Assembly (NCBI RefSeq): GCF_000429705.1 | Contig: NZ_KE386941.1 | Location: 1,550,001-1,614,000 of the forward strand | Direction of reading: 5' to 3' | DNA from: Alteribacter aurantiacus DSM 18675 | Lineage (GTDB): Bacteria; Bacillota; Bacilli; Bacillales; Salisediminibacteriaceae | DNA length: 64,000 nucleotides | In this document: positions 58,058 through 64,000 of the stretch, piece after piece | How the letters are laid out: every line of letters begins with the position of its first letter | How positions within the stretch are numbered: the stretch's first letter is position 1 | Translations under genes and position numbers: made by a program | The notes under the pieces: model-generated | Seen by the model: only the letters and a program-made list of their open reading frames with translations | The model's database searches: none | Told to the model about the DNA's origin: nothing

Positions 58058-59380
58058 TTATTTCAACGCTTCATACGCATCAACTAAGCCGTGACCAAAA
58101 TATTCATCGTGACCGTTTTTACCAAGGTCATCAGCCGTTTGCTGAAGATGGGTTATAATACGAGATCTCGAGAAGCTTGGGTTTTCGACCTTTACAAGAG
58201 CTGCTGCCGCTGCCACTTTAGGAGCGGCCATGCTCGTTCCCATTGCCCAACCATAACTGCCTCGGTCGACCGGGATCGTGCTGAAAGCTCGTGATTCCGG
58301 TTCAAGCAAAGACTGGTCACCGTCCTCATTCGGCCAGTTCGGACCATAGTCTCCACCTGGTGCAGCCAAATTCACATTGGAAGAACCATAGTTAGAGTAG
58401 TACGCCAATGTATCACGATCCGTTGTTGCAGATACACTCACCACTCCGGGAATATCAGTGAATGTGTCAAATAGAGGACCATAAATCTTTCCTATCCCTT
58501 TTTCCGTTTCAACCGCTTTTCCTAAATCAAGACCGTTATTTCCGTTTGCACCAACAATAATCATCCCTTGACGGTGTGCGTATTGCACAGCGCGCTTGGA
58601 AGATAAATGGAGAAGACGATCTTGTTCTTGGTTAATAAAAGAATAGGTGCCGAGACTTAGGTTCGCTACATCGACTCCGTCATCTGCTGCAGTTGTAATT
58701 GCATTTAAGATGCCTGTCCAATTCATACGCCCTTGATCGTTTGTCACACGATAAGATGCAAGGCCAAGCTCTGGTCCTACTCCCATTACACGCCCGTTTG
58801 CGGCAATCGAGCCGGCTACGTGTGTCCCGTGCGTTCCTGAATCTCTGTAGGCGTCTTTTTCAATTGTATCAGGGTGAAAGGTCTTCCCATACAACAAATT
58901 GTCCACTAAGTCAGGATGGGTAAAATCTACACCTGTATCAATAACACCGACGATAATAGAATGTTCTCCTTTTGTAATATCCCATGCTGCGCCATCACCG
59001 GTTACTCGCTTGATGTCCCATTGATATTGTTCAAATAAGTCCGCTTCTACTTCGTCATCACGAGGAGAAACTTCTTCTTTTGCTTCAAGAGCAAGCTCAT
59101 TTGTTTTTAACTCCATATTTTGCGATACATGAGCCACACCTCGGATTCCCTCCACTTGCTCTAAAGAACCACCTTTAACGAGGACAAGCCCAACCTGTGG
59201 GGATTCGTCCAACACTTCGATCCCAAGAGATTGCATCTCGGAAACTGCAGATTGATTAATCCGATTTCCATTGAAAAGAACGAGGAACTCCTCGTCTTCT
59301 CCTTCCGCAATTGCAGGTTGTCCAAAAGTAGACATTGTAAGAGCCACCACAAGTGACCATATGAATAATGTTTTCTTCAC
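58058..59380 (-). CDS. Secreted S8 family serine protease (subtilase)
   Basis: A 440-residue subtilase. Signal peptide (LFIWSLVVALTMSTFGQPAIA), an inhibitor-like propeptide (about 30-95), then the catalytic domain with Asp148 in VGVIDTGVDFTHPDL, His187 in GTHGTHVAGSIAANG and Ser383 in GTSMAAPKVAAAAAL. The oxyanion Asn lies in IIVGANGNNG. GTG start after GGGGG. It lies 163 bases after another subtilase on the same strand, with different length and about the same architecture, so the two are probably an old duplication. Confidence 0.93.
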   Translation of the reverse strand: MKKTLFIWSLVVALTMSTFGQPAIAEGEDEEFLVLFNGNRINQSAVSEMQSLGIEVLDESPQVGLVLVKGGSLEQVEGIRGVAHVSQNMELKTNELALEAKEEVSPRDDEVEADLFEQYQWDIKRVTGDGAAWDITKGEHSIIVGVIDTGVDFTHPDLVDNLLYGKTFHPDTIEKDAYRDSGTHGTHVAGSIAANGRVMGVGPELGLASYRVTNDQGRMNWTGILNAITTAADDGVDVANLSLGTYSFINQEQDRLLHLSSKRAVQYAHRQGMIIVGANGNNGLDLGKAVETEKGIGKIYGPLFDTFTDIPGVVSVSATTDRDTLAYYSNYGSSNVNLAAPGGDYGPNWPNEDGDQSLLEPESRAFSTIPVDRGSYGWAMGTSMAAPKVAAAAALVKVENPSFSRSRIITHLQQTADDLGKNGHDEYFGHGLVDAYEALK

Positions 59381-59454
59381 CGTTTTTCCCCCTCTATATA
59401 AAAGGTCGATTCATTAGAATACTTCATTTATAATCAACCGTTTGGTAAGCAAAA

Positions 59455-59512
59455 GCGCAGCCCTTTTAAATGGAACTCTCGTAGCTCCACTAAAAGGGCC
59501 ACGCTATCGCCA
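59455..59512 (-). terminator. Terminator-like hairpin after the second subtilase gene
   Basis: GCG-GCCCTTTTA-GGA / TCC-TAAAAGGGC-CGC imperfect long stem, followed on the minus strand by TTTTGCTT. It separates the two protease genes. Confidence 0.65.
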
Positions 59513-59542
59513 TCCCATGTGAATGTTAGCTATTGCACTTTC

Positions 59543-61039
59543 TTATCTAGTTAACGCATTGTATGCATCGACACGACCGTGACCGTAGTAACGGCTATAT
59601 CCGTTTGAATCGACACTTGCCGCAGATTGCTGGAGACGATTTTGCACCTGACGAGGCGTCGGTTTTTTGCCCGTTTCTTCATATACCTGAGAAATATAGG
59701 CTGCTGCAACACCAGCTACTTGAGGTGACGCCATGGACGTACCGCCTTTCCAACCATAACCATTTTCACCAAAGTACTCATTTCCTCGGGCTGACTGTCC
59801 GTCCATGTAAGTCGGTACAGTACTTAACACAAGGAATTTGAAGTCATCATTAGCTTCATACCCCTCTGGTCCAAGGTCTCCACCAGGTGCACCTAAATCA
59901 ATCGCGCCGTTACCGTAGTTTGAGTAGAACGCCAAACGATCTTCCGTTCCGAATCCACCACCCATAGCCGATACGGTAATCACACCGGGAATGGAGGCTG
60001 GCACAAACCAGGCTGCTCCGCGAACATCATATTCAGGGCCAGCATTTCCTTCGATCCAATCTGCAACCTTGGAAGGATTGCTCATGTCTTGAGCTGAATT
60101 TCCTGCAGAAGAAACAATCGTTACGCCTTTCTTCACAGCATAGTCAATCGCACGCTTATAGGCTACTATGTCTGCCGCTTGGTTATTTCCTAAACGTACA
60201 CGTTCGCCCGTCGCAGGGTCCGTATAGAACCATTGACCAACCACCCGTGTTCCACCTAGACTCATGTTAATCACGTCAACACCATCATCGGTTGCTGAAA
60301 TAATAGCATCCGTAATCCAGATTTGCTGAGCGCTTCCAGTATCAAAAACTCTGTACGATTTTAACCCAACATCAGGTGCAACACCTTTCATACGGCCGTT
60401 ACCTGCAATGGTCCCTGCTACGTGAGTTCCGTGACTCTGGTTATCCCAGCTGTCTTCTGTGCCCGGTACAAATGTACGAGAGCCCTCCGGTCCACCAATA
60501 ATGTTGTCTTTAAGATCTGGATGATCAAAGTCAAATCCAGTATCAATGACACCTACAACCACGTCATGAGTACCGCTATGTACATCGTGGCTTGCACCGT
60601 CGTTTGTTACCTGTTCAATGTCCCACTGCCATCCTGATTCCCAGATGCTTTCATCGGGATCAAGTACGCCAGGGTTTGTCCCTTCTACTAAACTACCAGC
60701 TCCCTCAAATTCCGGTAAATCGAGCTGAACATCAATGGCAGGCGTAACGCTTAGCACTTCACGCTCACTATTCATTCCTTTAATAAAATCGATTGGATTA
60801 TTCGTAACTGCTTCGATTACCCCGATCTCATCTACTTCATAGGTCAACTCTCCCCCAGCTGCCTCAACCATTTCTTCGTAACCAGTCGGAAGGTTTTCCG
60901 ATTTAAATGCCACCATAAACCGCTTTAACTCTTCTTCACTTGAAGAAGCCTCTTGCTCAGGTGATCCAAAACCTAACGATGGTACAACAAGCAACAACAC
61001 AAGCCCTAAAATCACAGGTAATTTCAAGTTCCTTCTCAC
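59543..61039 (-). CDS. Secreted S8 family serine protease (subtilase)
   Basis: A 498-residue subtilase. Signal peptide (LPVILGLVLLLVVPSLGFG), a propeptide of the inhibitor I9 type (about 38-105, ending in VTPAIDVQL), then Asp166 in VGVIDTGFDFDHPDL, His206 in SHGTHVAGTIAGNG and Ser435 in GTSMASPQVAGVAAAY; the oxyanion Asn is in VSSAGNSAQD. An insert of about 25 residues (GTRVVGQWFYTDPATGERV) is not in the neighbour. GTG start after AAGGGGG. Likely extracellular, halophile-type acidic composition. Confidence 0.93.
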   Translation of the reverse strand: MRRNLKLPVILGLVLLLVVPSLGFGSPEQEASSSEEELKRFMVAFKSENLPTGYEEMVEAAGGELTYEVDEIGVIEAVTNNPIDFIKGMNSEREVLSVTPAIDVQLDLPEFEGAGSLVEGTNPGVLDPDESIWESGWQWDIEQVTNDGASHDVHSGTHDVVVGVIDTGFDFDHPDLKDNIIGGPEGSRTFVPGTEDSWDNQSHGTHVAGTIAGNGRMKGVAPDVGLKSYRVFDTGSAQQIWITDAIISATDDGVDVINMSLGGTRVVGQWFYTDPATGERVRLGNNQAADIVAYKRAIDYAVKKGVTIVSSAGNSAQDMSNPSKVADWIEGNAGPEYDVRGAAWFVPASIPGVITVSAMGGGFGTEDRLAFYSNYGNGAIDLGAPGGDLGPEGYEANDDFKFLVLSTVPTYMDGQSARGNEYFGENGYGWKGGTSMASPQVAGVAAAYISQVYEETGKKPTPRQVQNRLQQSAASVDSNGYSRYYGHGRVDAYNALTR

Positions 61040-61244
61040 AGGAAAAATCCCCCTTTTAACTCATAATGCTTTTAAATTAACACATAATTTTACAAAATAG
61101 TTTGAATTTTTTAAAAATAGTGAGTATGATCCATTAGTGATATTTCCGTATACTACCAAAAGAACTAAAATCAATTCACCATTTGTTGCTGTAGAACTAG
61201 ATTTGATTTAAAAGAAAGAAGGACTATCATCTTACATAATTTTG

Positions 61245-61276
61245 AAAAAGGCCTGCCACCTAGGCAGACCTTTTCC
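61245..61276 (-). terminator. Terminator of the M14 peptidase gene
   Basis: AAAAGG-CTGCC / GGCAG-CCTTTT stem with a short loop, T-rich end on the minus strand, 6 bases after the stop codon. Confidence 0.82.
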
Positions 61277-61281
61277 ATGTG

Positions 61282-64000
61282 CTATTCCAGCATGCGATAG
61301 TGACTTAATTCCATTTCCTCATCAGCATTAGAAGCTGTAACCGTTACTTCTGTCTCCTTAACACCAGGTACATCGTAATCACGACCATGGTACGTTTCTT
61401 CTTTCGTCTGGACAACAATGGTCAGATCAAATGCGCCTAGGGCTTCTCTAGCATCATGAACATCGATCTCTGAAAGTGGAACGACATACGATGTGTTTCC
61501 ATCTTTGATCTCGATTTCCAGTTTAGCATTTTTCTTTTTCATCTCGTGTACATCATCTGAGGAAATCGAAAGCTCCAATACCTCATCCGCCCCTCTATCC
61601 GACTCTATTGTCACTCGATCTGGAACGGACTCAAGAGCTCTACGAACCTCACCTTGTCTTAGTGTGGAGATGACTTTTTGATTGTCGCGAGCTTCATCTG
61701 CCTCTAGTTGAACTCGATTTCCTTTTCCTTGATTTCCTCTTCGGTTGGACTCTTCACTTACGGATTGGTAGATGGCATTACTTAAAAACTTGTGGCTATG
61801 TTCAGTGTGACCTCTAAAAGCAAGCTCATTGGCAAACAAGGTCATAGTTGCCTCTTCTGTGTCGGATGTAAATGCCATTACCTGCCCTTTAGCAGCGTCG
61901 TTGCCTGGCCACCAACCTGCGCGATAAAAATCATCATCGTTACTGAATGATGCTAAAATCTCAGCATCTTCAGGAATAGCAGAAATCCAAGCTCCTGTTG
62001 TGATGTAAAGCTTTTCTTCCCCTTCATACCCAGCAGTCAATCGATGTTCGCTGATCTCAGCTTTTACAAGACCTTCATGATTCGCTCTAGTGTAATCAAA
62101 GTCAAATCCCGGCAACATCCCGCTGTTACGAACTCCACTAAGGGCATAAGCGCCAATGCCAATATAAGACTTCCCAGATACTTGCTCTGCGTTAAATGAA
62201 CTGCTATCGCTCACGATAACGTCAGCCTCAGATTGGTTGACCAACTCAAAGCCAAGTTGTTGCAATGAGTACCTTAATTGTTGTGAACCAGTCGAAGCCA
62301 CTTTAGGGTTTCTGAGCACTTCTGAGGAGACATTTTGCCCGTTCCCAAGAGGTACTGTATTAAAGTAGTAGTTATTTTCATAAGCACGAAGATCGTTCGT
62401 TTGAACCAAGAAATCCCCTTTCTCGATTCTTCCCTTTGATTCCGTTGCCACCTCTACTTGTTTACCGTCAGCCAGAAGGGCATTGACGACTCTAATCGTA
62501 TCGTTCGTGTCATTGGATAGAATTTGTCTAGGTGAATTCCCAGTGAGTGACCCTGTAGGCGTAGCTACTTCCGTCACCCCTGTTGTTTTTCCTTCGAAAA
62601 CCCCTTCTGCTCTTACATCGATGGTGTCAAATCCTCTTAAATCGGGAAAATTGACAACGATTGGATCATACATGGCGCTCCAATCAGACACGTCATCCCC
62701 TTCATACAAAACAGCGTTAGCAAGCCCGCGCTTTGCTTGATTCATGGGCACTACGAATGTTCCTTTTGAATACGTTTCACCGTTAACCGTAACCGGTTCA
62801 GTTGTTTTCTCCACACTTACACCGTTTCTAACTAAGTACTCTGTCATATTGTAGGCTTCAAGAACATTTTTCTGTTCTTTTTCAACAGCAGGTATCACGT
62901 AGTAGTCAGGGAAAAAGCTCTCACGTTCCCCTCGTACACGGCCAATTGATTCTCCAGCTGCATTCACAAAATACTCATCTACTGCAGGGTTATCTTCACC
63001 ATTGACCCCTCGCTCAAAGATTTGCAACTGCTTTTTAAACAGCTCATCCTTATTTTCCGTTACAAACAAAGTCGATCCAAGACCTACCCCCACCATTGCA
63101 CGGAGAGAATTTTGGCTAAGGGTCGGGACTTCAATTGTATGGCCAAGGGACCCATGTAGCATGGCGTACATACCCGTGTAGGCGGGGCTCATATCATCCC
63201 AACCACTGTCCCATTCTAGTCGTGCGATGAAATAGGTTGTCAAATCGGACTCACCTACACCCGTTCTACCCATCGTATGAGCGTGGTCAATCATATTGTT
63301 AATAAGAAGGTCATACTCAAAATTTGGGTTATGGGGCGGTGTTGTAGGCTCAATAAGAAAGCCATTAACATATCCGTGCATATCTACAAAAGAAAGAGGT
63401 GTCCACTTCGCTATATGCTCGTTCACCTGTTGGGTTTCGATTTGTGTTTGATAAGCATTGTCGCGGTTCAAATCAAATCCGTTCGCATTTCCTCTTGTGT
63501 TCGCAACACGACCATCAGGATTACTCGTAAACATATATAAAAAGATCACATCATCCAACACATCATCTACATCTAAACTTACGGGAACCTCTTCTCCTTC
63601 CTCATCAGTGGTCACAAAGGATACGTCGTCCTCGAGGGCAAACTTCTTAAGAAGCTCCACTTGCGCATCTACACCCTCCACCTCATCAGGGTGGATATTA
63701 TTAAACCAAATGGGTACTTGGTAATCTCCCATTGTTCCTTCTTCCATTTGCTCTAGTAAAGTAGCTGGTTCTTCCAAAGCTAGGGGAAGCGTTTCATTCA
63801 AGTACTTGTCTACTGCCTCTTCATCCCTCGCCAAAATGACAAAATGAATGTCACGACCTTCGACGGACTCACCGACCTTTTGATACTCTAGGTAACGGTC
63901 GTTTAGATCCGCTGCATCATGAAACACTTCCTCTATCGCTGGCATGAGCTCTTCATAAAACAAAAACTCATCGTACACATTCCATTCTACTGTCGTAGCT
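61282..64000 (-). CDS. Large secreted M14 family zinc carboxypeptidase (5' end outside window)
   Basis: At least 905 residues, open to the right edge (ATTVEWNVYDEFLFYEEL is the first readable stretch), so the start and any signal peptide are missing. The M14 site is visible: NNIHPDEVEGVD (His and Glu ligands), TSNPDGRVANTRGNANGFDLNRD (the Arg and NR motif), SFVDMHGYVNG (third His) and GHTIEVPTLS (catalytic Glu). The C-terminal half from about 420 contains further domains, including an acid-rich tail. Very large M14 members like this occur in Bacillaceae as extracellular enzymes. It lies upstream of the subtilases on the same strand. Confidence 0.92.
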   Translation of the reverse strand, partial: ATTVEWNVYDEFLFYEELMPAIEEVFHDAADLNDRYLEYQKVGESVEGRDIHFVILARDEEAVDKYLNETLPLALEEPATLLEQMEEGTMGDYQVPIWFNNIHPDEVEGVDAQVELLKKFALEDDVSFVTTDEEGEEVPVSLDVDDVLDDVIFLYMFTSNPDGRVANTRGNANGFDLNRDNAYQTQIETQQVNEHIAKWTPLSFVDMHGYVNGFLIEPTTPPHNPNFEYDLLINNMIDHAHTMGRTGVGESDLTTYFIARLEWDSGWDDMSPAYTGMYAMLHGSLGHTIEVPTLSQNSLRAMVGVGLGSTLFVTENKDELFKKQLQIFERGVNGEDNPAVDEYFVNAAGESIGRVRGERESFFPDYYVIPAVEKEQKNVLEAYNMTEYLVRNGVSVEKTTEPVTVNGETYSKGTFVVPMNQAKRGLANAVLYEGDDVSDWSAMYDPIVVNFPDLRGFDTIDVRAEGVFEGKTTGVTEVATPTGSLTGNSPRQILSNDTNDTIRVVNALLADGKQVEVATESKGRIEKGDFLVQTNDLRAYENNYYFNTVPLGNGQNVSSEVLRNPKVASTGSQQLRYSLQQLGFELVNQSEADVIVSDSSSFNAEQVSGKSYIGIGAYALSGVRNSGMLPGFDFDYTRANHEGLVKAEISEHRLTAGYEGEEKLYITTGAWISAIPEDAEILASFSNDDDFYRAGWWPGNDAAKGQVMAFTSDTEEATMTLFANELAFRGHTEHSHKFLSNAIYQSVSEESNRRGNQGKGNRVQLEADEARDNQKVISTLRQGEVRRALESVPDRVTIESDRGADEVLELSISSDDVHEMKKKNAKLEIEIKDGNTSYVVPLSEIDVHDAREALGAFDLTIVVQTKEETYHGRDYDVPGVKETEVTVTASNADEEMELSHYRMLE

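Overview
The window looks like a chromosome segment of a low to moderate G+C Gram-positive endospore-former of the family Bacillaceae, with AGGAGG-type ribosome binding sites throughout and frequent GTG/TTG starts. Support for this includes an argCJBD-carAB operon, liaFSR, a YheC/D-type ATP-grasp protein, a YjcZ-like micropeptide, Amj, YjbA next to trpS, CYP152 peroxygenase, a T-box leader and a yybP-ykoY (Mn2+) riboswitch. The palindromic and tandem intergenic repeats suggest a Bacillus, Alkalihalobacillus or Halobacillus relative; genus is not determined. No rRNA, tRNA, insertion sequence, prophage or CRISPR array was seen.

Layout: 1-5.9 kb holds the arginine operon on the minus strand (argC-argJ-argB-argD-carA-carB, carB cut by the edge) with a clear promoter and possible ArgR sites. 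6-13.5 kb is housekeeping: a secreted glycosidase-like protein, a UbiD decarboxylase, Nudix, PfpI and HD-domain proteins. At 13.6-14.8 kb a Mn2+ riboswitch controls a cation/Ca2+ exchanger-family gene. 15-20 kb has a TlpA-like thioredoxin, a His-rich metal-binding protein with a Zur-like site, a dicarboxylate symporter, and trpS behind a Trp T-box. 20-30 kb has a P450 peroxygenase, transporters, a K+ channel regulatory subunit and small methyltransferases. 30-38 kb has WG-repeat, YVTN-propeller, TPR and Amj proteins, and a fused, apparently degenerate HEPN-nucleotidyltransferase protein.

The most interesting part is 38.2-42.3 kb, a zinc-starvation (Zur) island. Three near-consensus Zur boxes lie exactly in promoter spacers or over transcription starts. 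One promoter drives a minus-strand operon of a COG0523 GTPase, the zinc-free S14 paralogue RpsN2, a SufU paralogue and a ZagA/YciC-type GTPase. A second intergenic box controls a divergent pair: dCTP deaminase (dcd), and a 120-residue protein of unknown function. Because Dcd needs no zinc while the usual Bacillus dCMP deaminase does, this reads as a zinc-sparing route to thymidylate beside the known zinc-sparing ribosomal protein.

42.4-64 kb holds an SDR enzyme, a candidate secreted nuclease toxin with its candidate immunity gene, a DUF2268 peptidase, a GntP permease, the LiaFSR envelope-stress system with an ABC transporter upstream, CatE-like and HtpX proteins, an RNase H-like protein, an OFA-type transporter, a frameshifted nucleotide-kinase-like gene, and a run of secreted peptidases (two S8 subtilases and a large M14 carboxypeptidase cut by the right edge).
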